DNA of 36,655 bases from a virus, in IMG/VR virus record IMGVR_UViG_3300024974_000013, positions 1 to 36,655 of that record, one strand, 5' to 3'. Made by a program: the position numbers and the translations under genes. Of the stretch, positions 7,685 through 15,427 are shown piece after piece (position 1 is the first letter of the stretch; each line of letters starts with the position of its first letter). Under the pieces are notes generated by a model. It saw only the letters and a list, made by a program, of their open reading frames with translations, did no database searches and was not told the DNA's origin.

Positions 7685-9097
7685 TTAATAGGCCTGGAAA
7701 AAACTCAAATCGATGTATGCTGGTGCCGCGCCAGGCAGCAATGAATTCATTACAGACTCTATTTGTGCCGTAACGTCTGGAAACCATATACCGCTGCCGT
7801 CCATCACGGTAGCCATGCTCAGCAAAACAGGCTGATAGTCCGTTCCTCCCGCTGGATCAATTGTTGCAAAAATTGGCGACCCGCTATCCCCGCTGTTGAT
7901 CGTGAATCCCCAGGTATACAGGCTGCTCAAGCTGTGGTTAGTCGCGATGGGGGGATGATATGGATTTGCCATTGCCTCCTCATAGGTTTGCCTATTCAGA
8001 GTCCCATCAATCCATTGGTTCCATCCATGTATCATCTGCCACCGGCCCATAACGCTGTTCAGGATACCCAGATAGCTAACAGGCGCTGGCGACATGTTCA
8101 GGCATTGCGCTTGCGCGCCTGCATTACCCATCATCAAAACCGGAAAATCCTGTTTCATGTTTTGGTCGGGCAGATACGTTTCGTAATTCGCCGGCATCAT
8201 TTTCATGATGGTTATGCGGGGACTTCCAAGGTAAGGAGAGACATCAAAATCCGAATCAAACAGGTGTAAGAAATCCCCTCTGTCTGGGTAGAGCCGTTGC
8301 GTCGCCACTACATGTCGCGTCTGATAATTCCCCGCTCTGTCGAGATAAATGAATTTCTGCCCAATGTAGGCCGCCGTGTGGTTACACGTCATAGCAATAC
8401 GCGGGTGAATCAGCGTTAGCGGGTAGCCATTCGGCTTATTTGTTCCGTTACCTTCGCGATACACGCAGATTCCGCTTAGATCGACAAATCCATTTGCGAA
8501 TAAATTAGGGTTTCTGGTGATGGAGAAATTATTTACATCCGCGTTTGTTGTGGTGAACATGCACTGCGTATTCACCCCATTCAAATTGTCTGGGTTGTGA
8601 ATGCGCCAATAATCGTATGCAGAGGTCTTCCCAGCGACCATGCTCAAAACGGCATTTTGAACATGCAAAGCTAGATTTTTTTCATTGCCGTTTACCACAT
8701 TGGATATGTAATTTTTTATGGTGGAGAAGACGGCGTCAACTGCCTCCCTATTCACTTGGTGGGATAATACCTTCCTGTTTAGCCTATTGTCGCTCACCAA
8801 AAATTTAACGTCCCGTTGACCGGCCGTTATATAGTTGGGTCTAAACGCACCACCGATCATGTCGGCGTCCGTCGGGGACAAATTCTCCAAACTATATCCT
8901 TGAGGCACCGTCGCGGTAAATCCCTGGATTGCATTAGACAACGTTACGTTGTGCATGGATTTATTGTGCAAAACAGTATCCGCAGCCGTAGATGGGAGGC
9001 CCTCATAAAAATCTGCGATCTTCACATCGAGCGACCCCTGTTCGAACGCATTCGGCCCACGCACTCTTATCCCACCACCATGTATAATTTTCATCAT
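7685..9097 (-). CDS. Trypsin-like serine protease in the tail operon
   Basis: This 470-residue protein has a trypsin-type active site: residues 401-408 read NSGDSGSP with Ser405 as nucleophile; TLIHPRIAMTCNHTA places a histidine at 240 where trypsins have it; RGDFLHLF offers Asp275 as third member. The N-terminal 190 residues show no recognised domain and no signal peptide. The second ATG (9094) has better spacing to GAGGGA than the first. It lies between two DUF2635 copies, downstream of a fibre-like gene, and is poorer in G+C than neighbouring tail genes, suggesting transfer. A virion-borne protease that helps entry is one reading; an intracellular role is another. Confidence 0.75.
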   Translation of the reverse strand: MMKIIHGGGIRVRGPNAFEQGSLDVKIADFYEGLPSTAADTVLHNKSMHNVTLSNAIQGFTATVPQGYSLENLSPTDADMIGGAFRPNYITAGQRDVKFLVSDNRLNRKVLSHQVNREAVDAVFSTIKNYISNVVNGNEKNLALHVQNAVLSMVAGKTSAYDYWRIHNPDNLNGVNTQCMFTTTNADVNNFSITRNPNLFANGFVDLSGICVYREGNGTNKPNGYPLTLIHPRIAMTCNHTAAYIGQKFIYLDRAGNYQTRHVVATQRLYPDRGDFLHLFDSDFDVSPYLGSPRITIMKMMPANYETYLPDQNMKQDFPVLMMGNAGAQAQCLNMSPAPVSYLGILNSVMGRWQMIHGWNQWIDGTLNRQTYEEAMANPYHPPIATNHSLSSLYTWGFTINSGDSGSPIFATIDPAGGTDYQPVLLSMATVMDGSGIWFPDVTAQIESVMNSLLPGAAPAYIDLSFFQAY

Positions 9098-9106
9098 TCC
9101 CTCTTA

Positions 9107-11050
9107 TCAACCCACAGACCAATCATTCGATGCGTGATAAGTGAATCGATATACTTGATTCGCTGCATTCGTGCCGGCCGCAAAGGTCGATCCGCCATTG
9201 ATGGTTTGACCAGCAGGGGATGCCTGCGTGCCGATAGTCAAGGCGGTGTGGCCGTTAACGAGGCGTATCGGTACTTCCTGCCCTACTGTAGGATTTGGTG
9301 GCAGATTGACCGTTAAAGCCGCTTGCGCCGCCGTGGTGATATTGGAACAGGTTGTGCCCTCGGCGAGATTGATGGTTCCCGTCGATGATGCCGCCGCAAC
9401 TTTGTGTGGTTTGCGGATCGATGGATATGGGCTCCAGAGATTCGCGCCTGCGTTAGCATAGCGAGAGTTTCCAATCGGTTTATTTTGGTTAGAAGCAGTG
9501 GCAAATGCGGTCACTTGAGACAATATCAAGTTGTTGTGCAACATCCACCCCGTCATCGTTCCATCTACCCCGGAAATATCGTCAGCCAGGTATAAACCGC
9601 AGGCGACTGGGAGTATTTTTGGACCTCCCGTGCCTGGAACCAGTATCGTCTGCCATGCTTTGCCATCGCGCGTTACAAATACACAACTAGGACCGTTGCC
9701 AACGCCATTGGTTGTTCCGGATAACGCAAAGACGTGTGGGTGATGCGGTACTTGACCATTGTAATTAGTTACACTGTAAGCGGAGGGTAAAGTAATCGCC
9801 TGCCACACACCAAGGGAAGCATTTACTGCGTCGTAATCAGCAAGGTATGCTGTTGTCAACCCACTCTGGCACACAATGACTTTATTGCCGAAGAAGACAA
9901 TGTATGGCACTGCCGTCAGAGCGGCTGGTAAATCAGCGGCAACCCATGCGGCGGTAGCCGCCGTAGCGCCTTTTAACACCGCGCACTTAGAGCTGTTGGT
10001 AAATACGATTACTGCAAACGGGCCGGAATCACTTTTAAACTGTTGTGGAGAGGCCAATGAATATAAAGAACCATTAGCTAGGCTTAAGTTGCAACCAGCA
10101 GGCAAATCCAACAGGGAGATCGTATCCGAATTGGTATCAATCAGCGCTGACTTTCCAAGAGTAGCGTTATCGATTGTCAGAACGCTGTTTGGACCGCACA
10201 TCATTGGCGCGATCCACGCCGTATTAGACGCGTGCAACGCAGTGGTATAGGTGCCCCAGGTAGAATAAGGAGCGTTGAGATAGTAGGCGTTAACCCCAGC
10301 TTCAATACTTACGATGCGCTTACCATCCGTTGCATATTTTGGCGATGTCGTTCCGGCACGCGGATCTATTTTGAAGAAATTGACTAAATCGAAAGTCGCC
10401 TGAATGTCACCCGCTGCTTTAGCGACCATGAAAAGCGGCTTCGGCGCATTCGCTGACGGCGTAAAACCGCCGAAGGACAAAAAATCAACCGGAGATGAAT
10501 ATAGATTCATCAACGCAACGGGGTTTACCGGTTGCAAATGGAATCCGATATTGCCGCCAAGATTGTTACCGGCATAGAATACGTCCCCGCCCGCCGTCGT
10601 GCCATTGAATTTCACAAGGGCGTTAGTATCGGTCGCACTGGCTAATTCTCCTACCGAACCAATGGTCGCCAATAAATTCGCCAACGTATCGGTGCGTGGG
10701 ATGATATTAGCGATCAAATCCCCATTGCTGTCCAGGGCGACCGATCCTGTCCACTGATTGCCATCACAGATATAGAGAGTCTTGGTGGCCTTGACCAGGG
10801 CCACGCCGACGCCAAAATCCGTCGCACTCGCCCTATCCGCCAATTGATCATACACCACAATCCTTCCGACGCCTATCGGCCCCGCAGGCGGTACTCCCCC
10901 GACTTCGGTCACGCTGCCGTCCGCCACCCGTCGCTGCCAATAGGCCGATGCGATCACGACCTCGCCGCCGGCGGCGAGGTCGGTGCCGTCGGGCTTCTTG
11001 ACGGTCTGGCCGCCGGCGGGTTGCACGGTAACGGATTGCCCTATGATCAT
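9107..11050 (-). CDS. DUF2635-fused tail fibre-like protein with Asp-box motif
   Basis: Residues 1-52 (MIIGQSVTVQPAGGQTVKKP, GEVVIASAYWQRRV) are a DUF2635 domain like the gp38 homologue at 7480-7674. The remaining ~590 residues are rich in G, N, T and S with fibre-like character: LYICDGNQWTGSVALDSNGD, a linker with NLLATIGSVGELAS, and around residues 455-468 VFVTRDGKAWQTI, an Asp-box pattern (S/T-x-D-x-G-x-x-W) seen in sialidase-like beta-propellers. The C-terminus (LTIGTQASPAGQTINGGSTF, NQVYRFTYHASNDWSVG) resembles fibre tips. Much of the gene is AT-richer than its neighbours. Probable receptor-binding or surface-binding protein anchored via the DUF2635 part. Confidence 0.7.
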   Translation of the reverse strand: MIIGQSVTVQPAGGQTVKKPDGTDLAAGGEVVIASAYWQRRVADGSVTEVGGVPPAGPIGVGRIVVYDQLADRASATDFGVGVALVKATKTLYICDGNQWTGSVALDSNGDLIANIIPRTDTLANLLATIGSVGELASATDTNALVKFNGTTAGGDVFYAGNNLGGNIGFHLQPVNPVALMNLYSSPVDFLSFGGFTPSANAPKPLFMVAKAAGDIQATFDLVNFFKIDPRAGTTSPKYATDGKRIVSIEAGVNAYYLNAPYSTWGTYTTALHASNTAWIAPMMCGPNSVLTIDNATLGKSALIDTNSDTISLLDLPAGCNLSLANGSLYSLASPQQFKSDSGPFAVIVFTNSSKCAVLKGATAATAAWVAADLPAALTAVPYIVFFGNKVIVCQSGLTTAYLADYDAVNASLGVWQAITLPSAYSVTNYNGQVPHHPHVFALSGTTNGVGNGPSCVFVTRDGKAWQTILVPGTGGPKILPVACGLYLADDISGVDGTMTGWMLHNNLILSQVTAFATASNQNKPIGNSRYANAGANLWSPYPSIRKPHKVAAASSTGTINLAEGTTCSNITTAAQAALTVNLPPNPTVGQEVPIRLVNGHTALTIGTQASPAGQTINGGSTFAAGTNAANQVYRFTYHASNDWSVG

Positions 11051-11059
11051 GGTCTAGTC

Positions 11060-11656
11060 CTATGGTAACGAGGTGGTATCGGTCAATTCGGGCCGGCTCG
11101 CCGTATAAACCGGCGGCTCGGCGATCCATTTTTGGTGTTCGGCCTGCGTCTGGTGCGGGTCCACGTCGTAATCGGCGTGGAAGGTCGCGAAGTCGGCCAG
11201 GGCTGCCAGGGCGGTGTCATCGATCGCCGCATTCGTCGCCTTGGCCGTCAGCTGTAAACTGCCTGCCTGTAGCCCGCTGTTTAGCCAGACAGCGCCCTTG
11301 GCGAAGTCGGCGCTTTTTACCGACCAGACCGTGCTGGTCGTTTTCAAACTGTCGAGATAGGACGCCAGGATGTCGATGATCTGGTATAAGCCGATCGTCT
11401 GCGCATCGCCGTGCCGGGCGGCTTCGACGCCGCGGGCATTGCGGGCAATGCAGATCAGATCGAAGCGGACCTCGGCATACGCATCCCCGTAACCCACCTG
11501 GCCGGCGACGGTATAAACCGCCGGCGCAGAACTCGCGAAGCGTTTCACCACCGTGGCGCCGTCCCCATCCGGCATGACTGCCACTTCGCGCAGGTTCGCC
11601 GCGATCGGCGAAAGCTTCACGGCGGCGATCAGTTCCTGTTCCAGCTCGACCAGCAT
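11060..11656 (-). CDS. DUF1834 tail protein, Mu gp37 homologue
   Basis: The 198-residue protein starts MLVELEQELIAAVKLSPIAANLREVAVMPDGDGATVVKRF and carries AEVRFDLICIARNARGVEAARHGDAQTIGLYQIIDIL, which is the pattern of the Mu gp37 / DUF1834 family, probably a tail completion or terminator protein. It follows the gp36 homologue, as in Mu. Downstream, the usual gp38 is displaced by the fibre/protease insertion. The C-terminal 30 residues are polar. Confidence 0.85.
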   Translation of the reverse strand: MLVELEQELIAAVKLSPIAANLREVAVMPDGDGATVVKRFASSAPAVYTVAGQVGYGDAYAEVRFDLICIARNARGVEAARHGDAQTIGLYQIIDILASYLDSLKTTSTVWSVKSADFAKGAVWLNSGLQAGSLQLTAKATNAAIDDTALAALADFATFHADYDVDPHQTQAEHQKWIAEPPVYTASRPELTDTTSLP

Positions 11657-11658
11657 GA

Positions 11659-12069
11659 TTAGTAGCTATCCCGGCTAAATACCGATGGGCTGGAGCTGAA
11701 CTCCGCCGTGCCGCCGGCAACTTCCGGCAGGGATCCGGCGGTGTCCGGCGCCAATTTGATCTTCCCGGTCGCGACCTTTTCCAGATACTTGATCGCATTG
11801 TCGTAATCATCCTTGACGCGGTCCGTCACCTGCTCGCGATACAGCCGATATCGGGTAATGTCGCAGGCCAACCGCTTCAAGTTGGCGGGCACCACCGCCA
11901 GCGGCAGATAGCTGATCAGATAACCGTCTATCTCCGCGTCGGCGTCCGCGATCGCGGCGTTCAGCACCGTATCGTCGATCACGCCCAGATTGTCCAGGTC
12001 GGTGAGCTGGATCAACTCCCGCTCGCCGCCTGGGCGATCCAATAGGTCCTGTTTGGTGCAGTAGCTCAT
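11659..12069 (-). CDS. DUF1320 head-tail connector protein, Mu gp36 homologue
   Basis: This 136-residue protein (MSYCTKQDLLDRPGGERELIQLTDLDNLGVIDDTVLNAAIADADAEIDGYL with later RLACDITRYRLYREQVTDRVKDDYDNAIKYLEKVATG) is a clear DUF1320 member, a head-tail adaptor-like protein in Mu-type phages. The helical core of such adaptors spans residues 30-110. It lies between the gp35-like and gp37-like genes. Confidence 0.9.
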   Translation of the reverse strand: MSYCTKQDLLDRPGGERELIQLTDLDNLGVIDDTVLNAAIADADAEIDGYLISYLPLAVVPANLKRLACDITRYRLYREQVTDRVKDDYDNAIKYLEKVATGKIKLAPDTAGSLPEVAGGTAEFSSSPSVFSRDSY

Positions 12070-12072
12070 CGC

Positions 12073-12294
12073 TTACTCTTCGGAACCCGCGTCCAGCGCG
12101 ATCTCGATGTCATCGACGACCAGCAGCGGCTCGGCCTTGATCTGCACGATCTGCTCCTTGGTCAGTTCGCTGCATGCGATCTCGGTAGTGCCGGACCATT
12201 CGCGGCCGCCACGGCGAAAGCCGTTGCGAGCCGACCGGACCCGGAGGCCTGGCACTGTCTTTGCGTTTTTCTTTTCAGTGGTTGCAGCCATCAT
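12073..12294 (-). CDS. Mu gp35 / FluMu HI1506-like small head protein
   Basis: The short product (about 73 residues) reads VPGLRVRSARNGFRRGGREWSGTTEI, then SELTKEQIVQIKAEPLLVV, which matches the HI1506-type domain found after the major capsid gene in Mu-like prophages. Two ATG codons (12294 and 12291) follow an AGGAG at 12302-12298; the second has the better spacing. A TTG at 12297 is a less likely start. Located between capsid and gp36 homologue, as expected. Confidence 0.75.
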   Translation of the reverse strand: MMAATTEKKNAKTVPGLRVRSARNGFRRGGREWSGTTEIACSELTKEQIVQIKAEPLLVVDDIEIALDAGSEE

Positions 12295-12303
12295 CAACTC
12301 CTA

Positions 12304-13365
12304 TTAACCCGCGCCGGTGCTGCCGACAGACAACTGCCAGAAGCCGTAAATGCCTGTCGCCCGCGCTTCCGCGCCGAACTTGTACTCGGCCTTCATGAAC
12401 ACGTCCTCATTCTCCATCGAGGTTTGCGAGACGAATTCAGGGCGCTTGCGCATCTGCACGATGAACGGTTTGACGGCCTTGCTGGTGACATGCAGGAACC
12501 AGGCGGTATCGGAGGTCAGCGCCGGATTGACGATCACCTTGGCCGTGCCCTTGTAAGGGTTCGGGCTGTTGTCATCGAGCTTGTCCGCGTTGATCAGTTT
12601 GTTGGCGACCGCTTCCAGCGCCGGCGGCACTTCCAGTGTGTCCGGTACCAGGCGCAGAGGCATGCCTTCATCGTCCTTAAACTTCATGATCGCGGTGCGT
12701 GCCGCGCCGTAACTGGCCAACGACGCGGCCGGAGTCGCGGAACTCAAGACTGCCGTCAGCTTATTGCTGACCGACGCGCCGGCCACCGAGTGGTCGGTAT
12801 CGTAGAAATACTGGCCGTCGATGCCGGTGTTGGTAAATGCACCGTTTTTCAAACTGTCGACGATGATGTCGTTCAGCTCGGCGGCGCTGTCGCCGGCCAT
12901 TTGGGCCTGCGCATTGTAGATGCCGAGACTGTCATCCTCGATGTCGTTCCGGAGCACGGCGATCGTGGTTTCCCAGTCCTCGTTGATCGCGGTGTATTTG
13001 CCCGCCGCCAGCGATTTGACCGACTTCTCGCCGACCCACTTTCGCATCATCGGGAAGCGGCTTAGCCAGGCATAATCCTCGCTTTTGCTGGTCGACAAGA
13101 TCTCCATCGCGGTCGCCTGCCAATTGCCGACTTCCGCCTTCAGCGCATTGTTGAAGACGGTTTTAAGACCGGTAAAAATCGTATTGATCGTGGCTTTGTT
13201 GACGATCATGCCGCCGAACGCGACCGGCAAACCGATGGTTGCGGCAACTGCGTCATGTACGTGATCGACGGAGTCGCCGACCGCGAAGGCGTTAAACGCC
13301 AACATCGGCGCCAGGATGGCCAGCACGATGGTCAGGCCATAAACTAAGAATTTTCGTGATTTCAT
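12304..13365 (-). CDS. Major capsid protein, Mu gpT homologue, with signal-peptide-like N-terminal extension
   Basis: From residue 53 (MIVNKATINTIFTGLKTVFNNALK) through residue 353 the protein follows Mu gpT: YAWLSRFPMMRKWVGEKSVKSL, TAINEDWETTIAVLRNDIEDDSLGIY, TDTAWFLH-type region and a C-terminal YGFWQLSVGSTGAG. Ahead of it lie 52 residues starting MKSRKFLVYGLTIVLAILAP and ending a hydrophobic stretch at FNAFA, which looks like a Sec signal peptide. The upstream start (13365) has a good AAGGAG site; the start at 13209 has none evident. Either the prohead protease removes the extension or the short form is used. Confidence 0.88.
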   Translation of the reverse strand: MKSRKFLVYGLTIVLAILAPMLAFNAFAVGDSVDHVHDAVAATIGLPVAFGGMIVNKATINTIFTGLKTVFNNALKAEVGNWQATAMEILSTSKSEDYAWLSRFPMMRKWVGEKSVKSLAAGKYTAINEDWETTIAVLRNDIEDDSLGIYNAQAQMAGDSAAELNDIIVDSLKNGAFTNTGIDGQYFYDTDHSVAGASVSNKLTAVLSSATPAASLASYGAARTAIMKFKDDEGMPLRLVPDTLEVPPALEAVANKLINADKLDDNSPNPYKGTAKVIVNPALTSDTAWFLHVTSKAVKPFIVQMRKRPEFVSQTSMENEDVFMKAEYKFGAEARATGIYGFWQLSVGSTGAG

Positions 13366-13383
13366 CGTTTTATTGCTCCTTGA

Positions 13384-14235
13384 TTAGGCGCTAGGGGTAA
13401 TCAGAACGATTACGTGGCCGAGTTTCGCGGCATCGTTGGTACCGCCGACGGTGATCGACAGCACATCGCCGACCGCCAGTACGTTCGCGGCCGACGGCGT
13501 TACGTTGTCCACGTCACCGGCGGCGCTGCCTGCCTGGGTGACGGTGATGGCGCCAGTGGTCACGGCAACGGCGCCGATCTTCGCGGTCAGCGTGGCATCG
13601 CCGGTCGTCAATGCGCCGTCGATCACGCTGTAAATCTTGCTGATGGTGCCGGCAATCGGCGAGACCACGCGCTTGACTTCGGCGGTTGCGCCGACCAGGT
13701 TGATGTCGCGAATCTCCAGCAGCATCTTATTCGCGCCGCCGCCCAGGTTGGCGCGCGCCGTTGCCGCCGCGGCCAAATCCGATAGATTGCTCGCCGCCAG
13801 CAAGGCGCCGGCTGGAGCGACGAGGGCATCCTGACCCATGCGGACCCAGACACCATCGCTGTCGACATCTTCGATGATGCCGGCCGGGGATCGTGTACCG
13901 CCACCGCTGGTTTTCGCGACGGTTTGGTCGTCGACGATGTAACAGACACTGCCGACCTGCGCCAAGGCGATGGCGTCGCCGCCGCCGGAATTGGCCCAAC
14001 GGAAAATGCCGTTTTCCACGTTCGCCCGTACATCGCCCGCTAGGCCGGCGCTGTTGTCTACCTGTTCGCTGATGCGGCCGACGCAGACCAGGCCGGTCGC
14101 AACCGCGCCTTTGGTCAAATAGCCGCTGGAATTGATCGCGCCGATGCTGCCGGCAAAAACCTTGACAGCCGCCAGCGGATAACTGAATTGCTGCCCGGCC
14201 CGCGATGGGGTGTTACGGTCTGTGGTTAGAGCCAT
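13384..14235 (-). CDS. Capsid decoration-like protein with fibre-type linker
   Basis: The 283-residue product has three parts. Residues 1-140 resemble DUF2190-type capsid cement proteins (QFSYPLAAVKVFAGSIGAINSSGYL; CVGRISEQVDNSAG). Residues ~146-166 (LLAASNLSDLAAAATARANLG) are the repeat typical of tail fibre trimerisation linkers. The C-terminal ~110 residues are a beta-rich domain with alternating T, V, A and G (TTGDATLTAKIGAVAV). The gene is between the protease/scaffold and the capsid gene, where Mu-like phages have a small head protein. Role as an outer capsid decoration is inferred from position and N-terminal domain. Confidence 0.7.
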   Translation of the reverse strand: MALTTDRNTPSRAGQQFSYPLAAVKVFAGSIGAINSSGYLTKGAVATGLVCVGRISEQVDNSAGLAGDVRANVENGIFRWANSGGGDAIALAQVGSVCYIVDDQTVAKTSGGGTRSPAGIIEDVDSDGVWVRMGQDALVAPAGALLAASNLSDLAAAATARANLGGGANKMLLEIRDINLVGATAEVKRVVSPIAGTISKIYSVIDGALTTGDATLTAKIGAVAVTTGAITVTQAGSAAGDVDNVTPSAANVLAVGDVLSITVGGTNDAAKLGHVIVLITPSA

Positions 14236-14237
14236 GA

Positions 14238-14786
14238 TTATTTAGCCTCTTTCGTTGCTTTGAATTCGTCGGCGCCGATGTTCAGCGCGGAGCACACCGC
14301 CAGCTCGTCGGCGGTCAAACCGGTCGCATTATCGACCGCCGGCGCCTTGCCGCCCGTCTGCATGCCGGACAATGCGGCAATCGGTTGCGCGGTGCCGATG
14401 AACGCTGTCAGCGCGGCCATATCGGACTGGCCAAGGCCCCGCGCCCATTGTTCCTGCGCCGGCAACAGACGGCCATCGGCCAGCGCCGGTTCGATCAGCG
14501 CATTGATGTCGCGTTCGACATCTTTCGCCTTCAACGCGGCCAGCTCGGTTTGCATCGCGGTCACTACGGCGACCGGGGCATATTTAGCAGGGTCCGGCGC
14601 GGCGGCTTTCAGCGCGGCGATTTCGGCGTCACGCGCAGTCAGCAAACCGAACACACCGGAACCGGCGGCCGCTACGTCCGGCGTGATCATGCCTTTCAGC
14701 TTGTCCAGCTCGGCAGAGATCGCGGCCGCATCGGCGGTAATCGGTAGGTTCAGCAAGTAGCGCAAGCGCTCCAGCAGTTCATCCAT
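14238..14786 (-). CDS. Internal-start scaffold protein, gpZ-like
   Basis: An in-frame ATG at 14786 (protein start MDELLERLRYLLNLP) follows a strong GAGGAG ribosome site with six bases between. Translation from here would yield a 182-residue helical scaffold without the protease domain, sharing its stop with the protease gene. In Mu the scaffold Z is made the same way from within I. The start and ribosome site are seen; the use is inferred. Confidence 0.7.
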   Translation of the reverse strand: MDELLERLRYLLNLPITADAAAISAELDKLKGMITPDVAAAGSGVFGLLTARDAEIAALKAAAPDPAKYAPVAVVTAMQTELAALKAKDVERDINALIEPALADGRLLPAQEQWARGLGQSDMAALTAFIGTAQPIAALSGMQTGGKAPAVDNATGLTADELAVCSALNIGADEFKATKEAK

Positions 14787-15314
14787 TGGGGTCTCCTCGG
14801 GGATGGGGTTGATTAGGGATTGAGCGGCCGCGGCCACGGTGACAGCATCCATGCCGTCGATGGCCGGGCTATTAGTCAAAGCCACGTTGATTAGGTCGAG
14901 CACTTCACCGGTTTTTTTGTCGTAGGAAAACACCGGGGAGAGGTAGCGGTATTCGTCGGAGGCGATCGCCGCCTGGGCCCCATCTGTCCATTTAAAGCCA
15001 GATGTCATCAAGCCCTTTTCCGGGTCGAAATATAAAGAGTTCGGTTTGATCCAGCCGGCGGCCGGCACCGGCTTGCCGTTTGTTGCGCTGAGCAATGACT
15101 GATGTTCGTAGTCGATCAGCATGTCATTGATGCGCTGGCCGACCTTGGCGATGACGCGGGCGGCGGCATCGCTTGTCAGCGTCCAAGGCCCTTGGCCGGC
15201 CAACGCGCCGCGCGGGGCATCGAACTGGCCGGCGGGCAGCAGCTGCAAGGCGCCGCCGGCGGATGACAGCGCCAGGGACAAGGCGGCAATGTGGGGGGCG
15301 GTTTTGCGTTTCAT
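14238..15314 (-). CDS. Prohead protease/scaffold, Mu gpI (I/Z) homologue
   Basis: The product carries the family pattern of Mu protease I: LQLLPAGQFDA, QGPWTL, NDMLIDYEHQ, PAAGWIKPNSL, DEYRYLSPVF and VALTNSPAIDGM. The C-terminal half after PMDELLERLRYLLNLP is helical scaffold (gpZ-like). The start at 15314 (MKRKTAPHIAALSLAL) fits the family; an in-frame ATG at 15410 would add 32 residues without family likeness and has no ribosome site. The protease trims the scaffold and possibly the capsid extension during head maturation. In Mu it follows G on the same strand; here G is divergent. Confidence 0.9.
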   Translation of the reverse strand: MKRKTAPHIAALSLALSSAGGALQLLPAGQFDAPRGALAGQGPWTLTSDAAARVIAKVGQRINDMLIDYEHQSLLSATNGKPVPAAGWIKPNSLYFDPEKGLMTSGFKWTDGAQAAIASDEYRYLSPVFSYDKKTGEVLDLINVALTNSPAIDGMDAVTVAAAAQSLINPIPEETPMDELLERLRYLLNLPITADAAAISAELDKLKGMITPDVAAAGSGVFGLLTARDAEIAALKAAAPDPAKYAPVAVVTAMQTELAALKAKDVERDINALIEPALADGRLLPAQEQWARGLGQSDMAALTAFIGTAQPIAALSGMQTGGKAPAVDNATGLTADELAVCSALNIGADEFKATKEAK

Positions 15315-15427
15315 GGCGGTCAGTGTACCGACAGGAAGCGGGGCGGATAATGCGAAAGGCTTCGCAATGGGGGTTTTTAGTGGAGGGGTGTAGGCTATAG
15401 CCTGCCCCATTTTAGAGCATCCATCAA

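Noticed and set aside
9107-11050. Target of a diversity-generating retroelement
   Set aside because: No reverse transcriptase and no near-identical template repeat are visible in the window, and the C-terminus is not an obvious C-type lectin fold.
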